A stretch of DNA of 64,000 bases. Origin: Dehalococcoidia bacterium (lineage in GTDB: Bacteria; Chloroflexota; Dehalococcoidia; Tepidiformales; Tepidiformaceae). Each line of letters opens with the position of its first letter. The stretch's first letter is position 1. The stretch covers positions 1-64,000 of the forward strand of contig JAJDYW010000038.1 of NCBI GenBank assembly GCA_022824925.1, read 5' to 3'. The notes beneath the pieces are model-generated. The model searched no databases. It had not been told where the DNA came from and saw only the letters and a list, made by a program, of their open reading frames with translations. This document shows positions 8,901 to 16,890 of this stretch, in pieces. The position numbers were made by a program, and so were the translations under genes.

Positions 8901-10082
8901 CTAGCGCTGCAGCAACACGCTCGCGTTCGAGCCGCCCACCCCCAGGCAGGTCACGAGCAGGCAGTCGAGGCGCTCGTCGCGGGTCTCCCGCACGACCGCG
9001 AGATCGGAGCGCTCCTGGGGCTCGCGGTAGCCCGCCGTGGGGGCGACTTGCTGCCGCCGTATCGCCTCCAGCGCGTAGACGAGCGCCAGCGGGCCGCTCG
9101 CCGCGAGCGCCTGGCCGAGTGCCCCCGCGGGCGCCGTCACGCTCGCGTAGTAGACGTGCCGCCCGAACGTGCGCGCGAGCCCCACGGCGTCGGAGGCGTC
9201 GCGGTTGGCGCGGCCGTTCGCGCAGGAGACGACGTGGTCGACCTGGTTCTGGAGGTAGCCCGCGGCGCCCAGCACGGCCTGCATCGAGCGCCCCGACTCC
9301 GCCGGGTCGCTCGGGTCGAGCGGCTCCGCGAGGGGATCGAAGGTCCGCGTCGCGGCGGCGATGCGCGCGTGCACGGTCGCGCCGCGCTCGCGCGCGTGCG
9401 CCTCCCCCTCGATCACCACGTAGGCGGCGCCCTCGGTGGGGGTGCAGCCGTCGGGGTGGGCGTCCAGTGGATGGGCGTCGCCGGGCGCGATCGCACCCTG
9501 CGCGGTGAAGTGCTCCAGCACGGCCGGCTGTAGCGCCTGCGCCGCCCCGGCCACCGCCACATCCGCCTCCCCGCGGGCGACCAGCGCCGCCGCCTCGGCG
9601 ATCGCGGCGAGGCCGCTCGCCTCGGCCCCCGCCAGCCCAACCACCGCCCCGCGCACGCCCAGCGTGCGGGCCACGAGCTGCCCGTAGGGCACGAACAGGG
9701 TCGGCTGGCCCGGCGCCCGGAAGGCGAGGCCGTCGGCCACCGCGAAGCGCCGCGAATCGGCGATGCCCGCCGTCAGCCCCGCCGCCTCGACCGCCTGCAG
9801 GGCCGCGCCGAGCCCGATCATCGAGCCGCGGTCGAGGAAGTGCGCGAGGTTGCGGGGAATCCGGGGGTGGGGGCGGTAGTCGTCGGGGATGGGGCCTGCG
9901 CGGTACGTCGCGGGGCCGTCGTCGGGCGACCAGTCGGTGGCGGGTGATCGCCCGCCCGCGAGTGCCTCCCAGAGGGGCTCCACCCCGCTGCCGTGCGCGG
10001 ACACGGCTCCGTAGCCGGTTACGACCGGTTCGGCGGAGAGGCCTGGCGCGGGCTCGGTCGGGAACTGTGGCGCGTCGCTCAG
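8901..10082 (-). CDS. Beta-ketoacyl synthase-like protein lacking the catalytic residues
   Basis: About 393 aa, thiolase fold of the FabF/KAS II type: VVTGYGAVSAHG near the N-terminus and TCLGVGGSNASVLLQ at the C-terminus. All three catalytic positions are changed. The nucleophile loop reads LAGAEASG rather than TACASG, the first His motif (AHGTGT) reads CANGRAN, and the second (GFGGHN) reads GVGGSN. It therefore cannot condense acyl chains in the usual way; chain-length-factor (KS-beta) proteins of type II PKSs are the closest known analogy. The track's GTG at 10004 truncates the fold; the frame is open to 10082, where the only start-like codon, CTG, directly follows the stop of the small upstream gene. 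Confidence 0.7.
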   Translation of the reverse strand: MSDAPQFPTEPAPGLSAEPVVTGYGAVSAHGSGVEPLWEALAGGRSPATDWSPDDGPATYRAGPIPDDYRPHPRIPRNLAHFLDRGSMIGLGAALQAVEAAGLTAGIADSRRFAVADGLAFRAPGQPTLFVPYGQLVARTLGVRGAVVGLAGAEASGLAAIAEAAALVARGEADVAVAGAAQALQPAVLEHFTAQGAIAPGDAHPLDAHPDGCTPTEGAAYVVIEGEAHARERGATVHARIAAATRTFDPLAEPLDPSDPAESGRSMQAVLGAAGYLQNQVDHVVSCANGRANRDASDAVGLARTFGRHVYYASVTAPAGALGQALAASGPLALVYALEAIRRQQVAPTAGYREPQERSDLAVVRETRDERLDCLLVTCLGVGGSNASVLLQR

Positions 10083-10193
10083 CTAGTCGAGATCCTCATC
10101 AAGAAAGTCGTCGACGCCGGCACTGCGACGCATCACGACCACGACGGACGCAACGACGGCGAGCAGAACGAGGAGGGCGAGAAGGCGCTTCAT
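10083..10193 (-). CDS. Small single-pass membrane protein (36 aa)
   Basis: MKRLLALLVLLAVVASVVVV forms a signal-anchor-like segment, followed by MRRSAGVDD and an acidic tail (FLDEDLD). An AAGGGG motif precedes the ATG by about 10 nt. Its stop codon abuts the first possible codon of the ketosynthase-like gene, suggesting translational coupling and a shared function, perhaps membrane recruitment. No family is recognised, and the ORF track extends it wrongly upstream. Confidence 0.55.
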   Translation of the reverse strand: MKRLLALLVLLAVVASVVVVMRRSAGVDDFLDEDLD

Positions 10194-10297
10194 GCGTTGG
10201 CAACCCCTTGGCGGTTCATAGGGAGCGTCACGAGTATAGCAGTCCGATCGTTGGGGACACCCGGCCGCGCCCCCAGCAGCTCCCGGTGGCCCTGCGC

Positions 10298-11116
10298 CTA
10301 GCCGTTTGCCGTGGCCCGCACGTCCCCGAGGAAGGCGCCGAGGGCGCCCTCGAAGGCCCGTGGCGCCACGAACGGCGCTCCCCGCCCGCACCCCGCGATC
10401 GTCACCAGGCGCCCGTCCGGGAGCGCCTCCGCCAGCAGCCGCGCGGCCGGCAGGAGCGGGTCGGCCTCGCCCGCGACGACGAGGGCCGGGGCGGCGAGAG
10501 CCCCCAGGCGCGGCAGCAGGTCCTTGCGCGCGGCGAGGGCCTCGTGCGCCGCCGCGAAGGCGTCCGCGTCGATGCCGCGGTAGCGCTCGCGCATCGACGC
10601 GCGCAGGAACGTCCCCACCTGGGCCTCGGCGGCGAGGACGCCGGCGCGGCCGGTCCCGAAGCGCGCCGCCAGCCGCCCCTGCTCCGCCCGGAGCGCCTCG
10701 GCGGCGCCCAGTGCCGCGTCGTAGGAGGGGTGGCCGGGGGCCGGGTTCGCCCCGCTGAGCACGACCAGGTCGACGCGCTCCTGGACCGCGAGCGCAAGCT
10801 CGATCGCCACCTCGGCCCCGAAGCCCGCGCCGACGACGGCGCAGCGCTGGATGCCGAGCGCGTCGAGCAGGGCGATCAGGTCGCCGGCGTAGTCGGCCAT
10901 CGCCGGCGGGGGTGCGGCGTCGGGTGGTCGGCCGCTCTCGCCGAGACCCCGGAAGTCGGGTGCGATCGTGCGGAAGCCGTCGGTCATGTCCCTGGCCAGC
11001 GCTCGCCAGGCGCGCCGGTCGTCGGGGAGGTCGTGGAGGAGGAGGGCGGCCGGCGCGTCCGCCGCCCCCGTCAGGTCGTAGGCGAGACTCCAGCCACCGC
11101 GATCAAGCTCGGGCAC
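10298..11116 (-). CDS. Alpha/beta-hydrolase-fold protein with altered nucleophile
   Basis: 272 aa, standard alpha/beta hydrolase layout: LLLHDLPDDRRAW (oxyanion region), APDFRGLGESGRP, a nucleophile elbow, and GEADPLLP supplying the acid. The elbow reads GAGFGAE, with Gly where Ser is expected, and the His region reads GCGRGAPF instead of GxGHxP. A classical esterase mechanism is therefore unlikely; it could be a binding protein or use another chemistry. GTG at 11116 is 9 nt after the stop of the PAP2 gene. Confidence 0.75.
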   Translation of the reverse strand: MPELDRGGWSLAYDLTGAADAPAALLLHDLPDDRRAWRALARDMTDGFRTIAPDFRGLGESGRPPDAAPPPAMADYAGDLIALLDALGIQRCAVVGAGFGAEVAIELALAVQERVDLVVLSGANPAPGHPSYDAALGAAEALRAEQGRLAARFGTGRAGVLAAEAQVGTFLRASMRERYRGIDADAFAAAHEALAARKDLLPRLGALAAPALVVAGEADPLLPAARLLAEALPDGRLVTIAGCGRGAPFVAPRAFEGALGAFLGDVRATANG

Positions 11117-11125
11117 CCGCGCAGG

Positions 11126-12004
11126 CTACGCCAGGGCGTCGGGCATACGCGAGCGCAACCGTTCCCACCAGTCGTGCCAAACATGCGTGATCCGCGCGTG
11201 CAATGGTCCCCAGCCGGCGCGAAGCACGTCCGTGATCCACGCGCTCACGCCGACGCGGTCAAGGTACCCGACCGTGATCCAGCAGACCGCGACGACAATG
11301 CCGCCCGCGACCATATCGACGAAGAAGTGGTTCCCTGTGACGACGATCGCCCACCACATGACGACCGACATGGCCACGGCGAAGGCGCGCGCGAAGGGGT
11401 TGCGGGTGTTCACCCAGATGGCGGCCGAGGCGAGCGCAATCCAGCCGAAGTGGAAGCTGGGCAGGGCGGCGAAGTCGTTCACGAAGGGCGCCGGCTGCAG
11501 GTACACCACGTCCGCGCTCCCGTGAACCGTGTCGACGAAGCCGAAGTCGATCCCGGAGAGGTGGATGAGCCGGGGCGGGGCCGTCGGCAACAGCCAGTAG
11601 GCGGCGATTCCGACCACGCCGGAGAGCAACATCACGTTGCGGACGAAGCGGAAGCGCGAGGGGTTCTTGATCGCGAGCCACGTCCCGATCGCGGCAAGCA
11701 CGGGGTAGTGCCCCCAGGCGTAGATCTGGTTGGCGATGTCCATCAGGAGGTCGTAGGAGAGGAACGCCTCCTGCCAGTGGACCTCCGTGAAGATTCCCAG
11801 CCGTTTCTCGAAGTCGATGATCTGCAGCCCCCGCGTGAGCGAGGACTCGATGTCGTCGGGCCGTCCCCCGCGCACGAAGAAGTAGATGAAGAGGGCCGCG
11901 ACCGTCCCGAACATCTCCACGCTGGCGATGCCCAGACGTCTGACATCGAGGTACCAGGGAAGGGGCCGATCGGCCTGGCGAATGAGAAACTGCGGTCGCT
12001 GCAT
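11126..12004 (-). CDS. PAP2-superfamily membrane phosphatase/phosphotransferase (Aur1/Ipt1-like)
   Basis: 292 aa with about six membrane segments. The active-site pattern of membrane PAP2 proteins is visible as PSFHFGW and, further on, VTGNHFFVDMVAG, giving the catalytic His and Asp. The spacing and the NQIYAWGHYPV segment resemble the inositolphosphotransferase branch rather than PgpB. It probably transfers or removes a phosphate-linked headgroup on a lipid. A strong GGAGGAAGG site lies 3 nt before the ATG. Confidence 0.8.
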   Translation of the reverse strand: MQRPQFLIRQADRPLPWYLDVRRLGIASVEMFGTVAALFIYFFVRGGRPDDIESSLTRGLQIIDFEKRLGIFTEVHWQEAFLSYDLLMDIANQIYAWGHYPVLAAIGTWLAIKNPSRFRFVRNVMLLSGVVGIAAYWLLPTAPPRLIHLSGIDFGFVDTVHGSADVVYLQPAPFVNDFAALPSFHFGWIALASAAIWVNTRNPFARAFAVAMSVVMWWAIVVTGNHFFVDMVAGGIVVAVCWITVGYLDRVGVSAWITDVLRAGWGPLHARITHVWHDWWERLRSRMPDALA

Positions 12005-12141
12005 CGCCTTCCTCCAAGGCCTGCTGCGTGGCTGGTGAGCCCTACGAGGCTACCAGCCTCGGCGAGCCCCTTCAAGAATGCGTTCAGATCCTGCCCCGGA
12101 TGCTTGCGGTCGCTCCGGGAAGCGTTAGCATGGTCTACGCG

Positions 12142-12414
12142 ATGGTTGATACATCTGGCCCCGACTCCCTGCCGGCCCCGGCCTTTGGCCCGGATAGCGA
12201 GGAGATGCTGCGCTGCACGCGCTGCGAGCTCCGCTACGTGCCTTCCAAGTCGACCAGCTCTCTCCGTCTCACCTACTGCAGCTTCCTCTGCGAGCTCGGC
12301 GACCTCGGGTTCAGCATCGCCGGCCTGGAGCACATGGAGCCCAAGCCCAAGGCGATCGAGGCCCCCGCGGTCGAGCTGGACGAGCCAGCCTCCGAGCCCG
12401 CCGTCGTCGACTAA
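12142..12414 (+). CDS. Small protein with a Cys-rich zinc-ribbon-like motif
   Basis: About 90 aa. The central part reads CTRCELRY...LTYCSFLCE, two Cys pairs about 18 residues apart that could bind zinc, followed by an acidic, proline-rich tail. Candidate starts are ATG at 12142 (10 nt after a TAGCAT box) and ATG at 12130, which overlaps the box. I do not recognise the family. It converges on the GyrI-like gene. Confidence 0.55.
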   Translation: MVDTSGPDSLPAPAFGPDSEEMLRCTRCELRYVPSKSTSSLRLTYCSFLCELGDLGFSIAGLEHMEPKPKAIEAPAVELDEPASEPAVVD

Positions 12415-12420
12415 CAGCCC

Positions 12421-12879
12421 TTATCCCTCCACCGGAATGACAATCTCCGTGCGCCACTGCGCGGGGTCCTGGACCTCGCCCGGGTCCGTCCAGTAGACCT
12501 CCCACGGCGCGGCCGCTGCTGCCTTGCCGTTCTGGGCGACCCAACCCTGGAGCACCTCCCACGACTGGCCCAGCGTCTCGTAGGGACCGACATGCATCGT
12601 CGTGACGGCGGCCCCGCCGGGGAGTTCCGTGGCCTCGATGCGCCCCTCCCCCGCCACCGCCTCGGACACCGCCATCCCGCACTCGATCTCCCACTCCTCC
12701 CCGTCCATCGCGAGGTAGCGGCAGAAGGGCGGTCCTTCGGGCTCCGCCGGACTCGCCAGCACGAAACCGAGGACCGCGGGGAACAGCTCGCCCATCGCTG
12801 GTCCGAGCGCGTCCGCCCGCGCTTTCGTGCGGATTACGACCGCAGGCTGCGGTTCGAGGCGCTTCTCCTGTACGTCCAT
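12421..12879 (-). CDS. GyrI-like / effector-binding domain protein
   Basis: 152 aa resembling the stand-alone GyrI-like (AraC effector-binding, SOUL-type) domain: VVIRTKARADALGPAMGELFPAV, CRYLAMDGEEWEIECGMAV and TTMHVGPYETLGQSWEVLQGWV, which matches the G-x-Y motif of this fold. Such proteins bind small hydrophobic ligands or inhibit gyrase; the ligand is unknown. ATG at 12879 has a GGAGGAG site 5 nt upstream; the longer track ORF is an antisense shadow of asd. Confidence 0.8.
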   Translation of the reverse strand: MDVQEKRLEPQPAVVIRTKARADALGPAMGELFPAVLGFVLASPAEPEGPPFCRYLAMDGEEWEIECGMAVSEAVAGEGRIEATELPGGAAVTTMHVGPYETLGQSWEVLQGWVAQNGKAAAAAPWEVYWTDPGEVQDPAQWRTEIVIPVEG

Positions 12880-12914
12880 GGCGCTCCTCCGTAGGTCGGT
12901 ACGAGGCCGTACGC

Positions 12915-12920
12915 TACCAT
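12915..12920 (+). promoter_or_regulatory. -10 box, leaderless promoter for asd
   Basis: TACCAT ends 7 nt before the asd ATG at 12928, with no Shine-Dalgarno sequence between. Confidence 0.5.
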
Positions 12921-12927
12921 TCCTGTC

Positions 12928-13959
12928 ATGAAGCCTTACGCCATCACGGTCGTCGGCGGCGCCGGCATCGTCGGGCGCGAATTCCTGGAAATCCTCGACG
13001 AGCGCGAGGTGCCCGTCGGGCGCCTGCGCCTGCTTGCCACGAAGCGCTCCGCCGGCTCGACGGTCGAGTTTCGCGGGTCGACGATCACGATCGAGGAGAC
13101 CTCCCCCGAGTCCTTCGCCGGCGACGACGAGATCGTGTTCCTCTCCGCCTCGGGCGATGCCTCCCGCCGGTACGCGCCCCTCGCCCGCGACCGTGGCGCC
13201 TTCGTCATTGACGACTCGAGCGCCTTCCGCATGGACCCGGCCGTTCCCCTCGTCATCCCCGAGGTGAACCCCGAGGCCCTCGACTGGCACAACGGCATCG
13301 TCAGCCAGCCCAACTGCACGACCACGCCCATGGTGATGGCGCTCCACCCCATCCACCGCGTCAACCCCCTGCGGCGCATCGTCGTGAGCACCTACCAGGC
13401 GGTGGCGGGCGCGGGCGCGGCCGCCGTCGAGGGGCTGCGGACGGAGACCGCCGCCGCCCTCGCCGGGCGCCACGAACCCTCGGGCACGCAGAAGCGCGAG
13501 ATCGCCTTCAACGCCGTCCCCCAGGTCGATGTCTTCGTCGAGGACGCCTCCACGAAGGAGGAGACGAAGATGGTGAACGAGACGCGCAAGATCCTCGACG
13601 CCCCCGACCTCGCGGCGAGCGCCACCTGCGTGCGCATCCCCACTTTCTTCGGGCACGCGATGGCCATCTGGGCCGAGTTCGAACGGCCGGTCCACCCCGC
13701 CGAGGCGCGCGAGGCGATCGCGACCATGCCCGGCGTCCGCGTCGTCGATGAACCCGGGGCGGAGCGCTACCCCACCCCCGTCGACGCCGCCGGCAACGAC
13801 GACGTGCTCGTCGGGCGCATCCGCGCCGATAGCTCGCGGCCGGGCGGCATCGCCCTCTGGGCGGTGACCGACAGCATCCGCAAGGGCGCGGCCACCAACG
13901 TCGTGCAGATCATCGAGGAGGCGGACCGGCGCGGGCTCGTCGGGCCATCCGCGCGATAG
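12928..13959 (+). CDS. asd: Aspartate-semialdehyde dehydrogenase
   Basis: 343-aa NADPH-dependent enzyme that converts aspartyl phosphate to aspartate semialdehyde, the branch point to lysine, threonine and methionine. The Rossmann motif VGGAGIVGREF, catalytic Cys in QPNCTTTP, the STYQAVAGAGAAA segment and the His region RIPTFFGHA are all present. Length is typical of bacterial Asd. thrB, acting in the threonine branch, lies 21 kb away. Confidence 0.95.
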   Translation: MKPYAITVVGGAGIVGREFLEILDEREVPVGRLRLLATKRSAGSTVEFRGSTITIEETSPESFAGDDEIVFLSASGDASRRYAPLARDRGAFVIDDSSAFRMDPAVPLVIPEVNPEALDWHNGIVSQPNCTTTPMVMALHPIHRVNPLRRIVVSTYQAVAGAGAAAVEGLRTETAAALAGRHEPSGTQKREIAFNAVPQVDVFVEDASTKEETKMVNETRKILDAPDLAASATCVRIPTFFGHAMAIWAEFERPVHPAEAREAIATMPGVRVVDEPGAERYPTPVDAAGNDDVLVGRIRADSSRPGGIALWAVTDSIRKGAATNVVQIIEEADRRGLVGPSAR

Positions 13960-13994
13960 CCAATAGCCAGCCGCCCCGCTAGGCTAGCGCCGTC

Positions 13995-14801
13995 ATGCCG
14001 CACGTACAGCTTCGGGACATCGTCTGCTACTACGAAGAGGCGGGTTCGGGCCCGCCGCTGCTGCTGATCGCGGGCCTCGGCGGGCACTCGGGACTGTGGT
14101 CGCCGCAGCTCCGCGCCCTCTCGCTCTCGCGCCGCGTCATCGCCTACGACAACCGCGGCGCGGGCCGCACGAGCGCGCCCGACAAGCCCTACTCGATCGC
14201 CGCTATGGCCGACGACGCCCGCCAGCTCCTCGACCATCTCGAGGTCGAGAAGGCGAGCGTGGCCGGGTACGGTCTGGGCGGGGCGATCGCCCTCCATCTG
14301 GCCGCCGAGCACGGCGACCGCGTCGAGAACCTCGTGCTCATCGGGACCACGGCCACCCCCGGCGGCCGCCAGCGCCTCGTCACCGAGGGCTGGTCGGCGG
14401 CGCGCCGCTCCAGCCTCAGCCGCGAGCAGGCGTCCGCGCTGACGGCGCCCTGGCTCTACAGCTCGGCCCTTCTCTCCGACACGGCCCTCCGCAACCAGGC
14501 CGTCGAGAGCGCCGCCAACGACCCGCACCCCGCGCACGACCACGCCTACGCACGTCAGGCGCAGGCCTTCCTCGCCTACGACGCCACCTCCAGGCTGGAG
14601 TCCATCGAGCAGCCCGCGCTCGTGCTCTCGGGCGAGGAGGACATCCTCGTCGACGCGGCGGACGCGGCCGCCCTTGCGGAGGCGCTCCCGAACGGGACGC
14701 ACCAGCAACTCCCCGGCGCGCACGCGGGGCTGGTCGAGCACGCGCAGGCGTACGCCGCCGCCATCCTGGAATTCCTCGCCGAGCCCGTCCCCGCGGGGTA
14801 G
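13995..14801 (+). CDS. Alpha/beta-hydrolase-fold protein (nucleophile Ser replaced by Gly)
   Basis: 268 aa with strong hydrolase-fold features: LLLIAGLGGHSGLW, VIAYDNRGAGRTSAP, the elbow VAGYGLGGAIA, GEEDILVDAADA (acid) and LPGAHAGLVEH (His). The elbow normally reads GxSxG; here it is GYGLGG, so the nucleophile is missing although acid and His remain. Cofactor-free oxygenases and decarboxylases of this fold can work without Ser, which is a possibility only. A TAGGCT box is 9 nt before the ATG. Confidence 0.78.
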   Translation: MPHVQLRDIVCYYEEAGSGPPLLLIAGLGGHSGLWSPQLRALSLSRRVIAYDNRGAGRTSAPDKPYSIAAMADDARQLLDHLEVEKASVAGYGLGGAIALHLAAEHGDRVENLVLIGTTATPGGRQRLVTEGWSAARRSSLSREQASALTAPWLYSSALLSDTALRNQAVESAANDPHPAHDHAYARQAQAFLAYDATSRLESIEQPALVLSGEEDILVDAADAAALAEALPNGTHQQLPGAHAGLVEHAQAYAAAILEFLAEPVPAG

Positions 14802-14806
14802 CAGAC

Positions 14807-15208
14807 ATGCCCGGACGGAGCCGCTCGACCTCCGCGGGAACCCAGTTCCGCGACAGGGTGGCCGCGCTCGCCGAAGACCTCCATCTCGTGGTCGACAAGG
14901 AAGTCGAGGTGGGTCGCCGCCTCTGGGGCTCGAAGCGCCGCATCGACCTGATCCTGACGGAGCCCGAGAGCGGCCAGCGCCTCGGCATCGAGTGCAAGTT
15001 CCAGAAGTCGGCCGGGACGGCGCAGGAGAAGCTCCCCGCCGTCATCGCGGACATCGAGAGCTGGCCCATCGACGGTATCGTCGCCTACGATGGCCCCGGC
15101 TTCACCCCCAACATGCGTGCCTACCTCGACTCGACCGGCAAGGCGATCGAGTTCCCCCACCTGGAGTCGTGGCTCAGGCTCTACTTCGGGCTGGAACTGC
15201 GGCGCTAG
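14807..15208 (+). CDS. PD-(D/E)XK-superfamily nuclease, putative partner of Dam
   Basis: 133 aa. The core motif is RRIDLILTEP...LGIECKFQ, giving Asp47 and Glu62-x-Lys64 of the PD-(D/E)XK active site; a helical N-terminus with an arginine-rich stretch precedes it. The last 35 nt overlap, on the opposite strand, the 3' end of a DNA adenine methylase. The pairing suggests a compact type II restriction-modification system. The length is well below DpnII-type endonucleases (nearly 300 aa), so a repair or VSR-like role is also possible. It follows the hydrolase gene by 5 nt. Confidence 0.7.
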   Translation: MPGRSRSTSAGTQFRDRVAALAEDLHLVVDKEVEVGRRLWGSKRRIDLILTEPESGQRLGIECKFQKSAGTAQEKLPAVIADIESWPIDGIVAYDGPGFTPNMRAYLDSTGKAIEFPHLESWLRLYFGLELRR

Positions 15209-16064
15209 CGTCCCCCACTCGCCCGAAGTTGCTGACCAGCAACTCGTCGATTGCCGCCCGCCCCCGGCCGTCCGAGTTGATGGACCGTCCCATCGGCACC
15301 AGTTCCAGCGCGTAGTCGCCATAGAGCTCGTGGATGTCGGGGTGCGACGAGTTCGAGAGGAGGGCGTGCACGCCCCGCGCCGTCAGGTCGTCGAAGGCGG
15401 CGCGGAGCCGCTCCTGGTCCGCGAACCCGAAATCGCCGCTCGTGTACTGCGTGAACGCGGACGTGGCGCTGAGCGGCTGGTACGGCGGGTCCAGGTAGAC
15501 GAAGTCGCCCGGGCGGGCGCGGGCACACGCCTCGGCGAAGTCGTCGGCCCGCAGCTTGGTGGCGGCCAGCGCCCCGGACGCCTCCTGCAGCCGCTCCGCG
15601 TCGAGGATGGTGGGATTCACATAACGCCCGTGGGGGACGTTGAAGTGGCCCCTGCTGTTGACCCGGTAGAGCCCGTTGTAGCAGGTCTTGTTCAGGAAGA
15701 GCAGGCGGGCCGCCTTCCGGTCGGCGCGCCGCAGGCGCCGCCGGTTGCGCACCTCGTAGTAGTACAGGCCCCGCTGGGAGGGGTCCCGCGCGAGATACCG
15801 TCGCGAGTGCTCCCCGAGCGCCTCGATGACGCCCTCGACATCGTCGCGGACGGCCTGGTACGTGGCGATCAGGTCGGCGTTGCCGTCGGCGAGCGAGGCG
15901 TCGTCGATAAGGCCCGCTTCCTGCAGCGCGAAGAAGACGGCGCCACCGCCGAGGAAGGGCTCGTGGTAGCGGGCGATCGCGAGTGACTCGCGCCGCACCC
16001 GCTCGACGATGAGCGGAGCAAGCCTGGCCTTGCCCCCGGCCCACTTCAGGAACGGCTTCGCCAC
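15174..16064 (-). CDS. dam: DNA adenine methylase (Dam / M.DpnII-like)
   Basis: 296-aa class alpha N6-adenine methyltransferase. It shows the SAM motif KPFLKWAGGK with EPFLGGGAVFF, the catalytic DPPY motif (YLDPPYQPL), and the family segments LLFLNKTCYNGLYRVN and GHFNVPHGRY. Homologues methylate GATC. The start is GTG at 16064, in frame with AKPFLKW; a nearby ATG is out of frame. The 3' end overlaps the nuclease gene by 35 nt tail-to-tail. Confidence 0.92.
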   Translation of the reverse strand: MAKPFLKWAGGKARLAPLIVERVRRESLAIARYHEPFLGGGAVFFALQEAGLIDDASLADGNADLIATYQAVRDDVEGVIEALGEHSRRYLARDPSQRGLYYYEVRNRRRLRRADRKAARLLFLNKTCYNGLYRVNSRGHFNVPHGRYVNPTILDAERLQEASGALAATKLRADDFAEACARARPGDFVYLDPPYQPLSATSAFTQYTSGDFGFADQERLRAAFDDLTARGVHALLSNSSHPDIHELYGDYALELVPMGRSINSDGRGRAAIDELLVSNFGRVGDASAAVPARSRA

Positions 16065-16099
16065 GCGGTCATTGTACGCAGCGGCCGGGGCCGCCCCGG

Positions 16100-16771
16100 T
16101 CAGGTGGGCGCCTGCTCCTGGCTGATTCCGGCGGCCCGCTTGATCGTGAAGTAGCAGGCCAGGAAGAAGGCGATGCTGATCGGCGAGGTGATGCGGCTCA
16201 CGATCACGTACTCGTTCGCCGAGAACTCCCCCAGCAGGAAGATGCGGAAGATCCCCGTGCCGATGTTGTAGGCCATGAAGACGAGCGTGAGGATGACGAA
16301 CAGCCGGTGACGGGGATCCATCAGCGGTCGCAGCGCGGGGATGCTCTCCCGTGCGACCGCCCCCACGAGCGGCTTCCCGATGGCCACGCTCGCCAGGCAG
16401 ACGGCCGCCACGAGGAAGTCGCTGTAGATGTTCTGGGCGGCGAACGCCTTGGCGCTGTCCGCCGCCAGCCCTACCACCGCCGACCCCGCCACCACCACGA
16501 ACCCGAGCACCGTGATGAAGCGGATGACGCCGCTGTCGCGGTTCGTCGCGAACACCCAGGTGGAGGCTGCGAACGAGGCCACGATCGCGACCTGCGTGCG
16601 CCACAGGTCCTCCGGCCAGAACGAGTTCAGCACCAGGAACACGACGAGGGGCAGGCCGCTCCAGAAGATGCGCCAGTCCACGGCGCTGAAGTCGCCCTGC
16701 ATGAGCTTGCGGAAGTTGGGCAGGTTGGGGGCTTCGGGGACGGCCTCGGGAGGCTCCTCCGGGCGGTTCAT
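16100..16771 (-). CDS. Polytopic membrane protein of unknown function
   Basis: About 223 aa with a hydrophilic proline-rich N-terminus (MNRPEEPPEAVPEAPNLPNF) and six to seven hydrophobic segments, loosely like VC0807/septation-type membrane proteins. No catalytic motif is evident. ATG at 16771 has GGAG 5 nt upstream. An alternative GTG start at 16789 sits 7 nt after a TATGCT box and would add six residues. Confidence 0.7.
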   Translation of the reverse strand: MNRPEEPPEAVPEAPNLPNFRKLMQGDFSAVDWRIFWSGLPLVVFLVLNSFWPEDLWRTQVAIVASFAASTWVFATNRDSGVIRFITVLGFVVVAGSAVVGLAADSAKAFAAQNIYSDFLVAAVCLASVAIGKPLVGAVARESIPALRPLMDPRHRLFVILTLVFMAYNIGTGIFRIFLLGEFSANEYVIVSRITSPISIAFFLACYFTIKRAAGISQEQAPT

Positions 16772-16890
16772 CGTAGCTCCAGACCCCACGCCCGCCAGCA
16801 TACGGCACGCATCCGCAACGCTCCGGTGGCGCCCGCCCCCCGCCGGGCGCAGGGCGTATCATCGCGCAACCGGCCCCGGGAGGAGAACCG

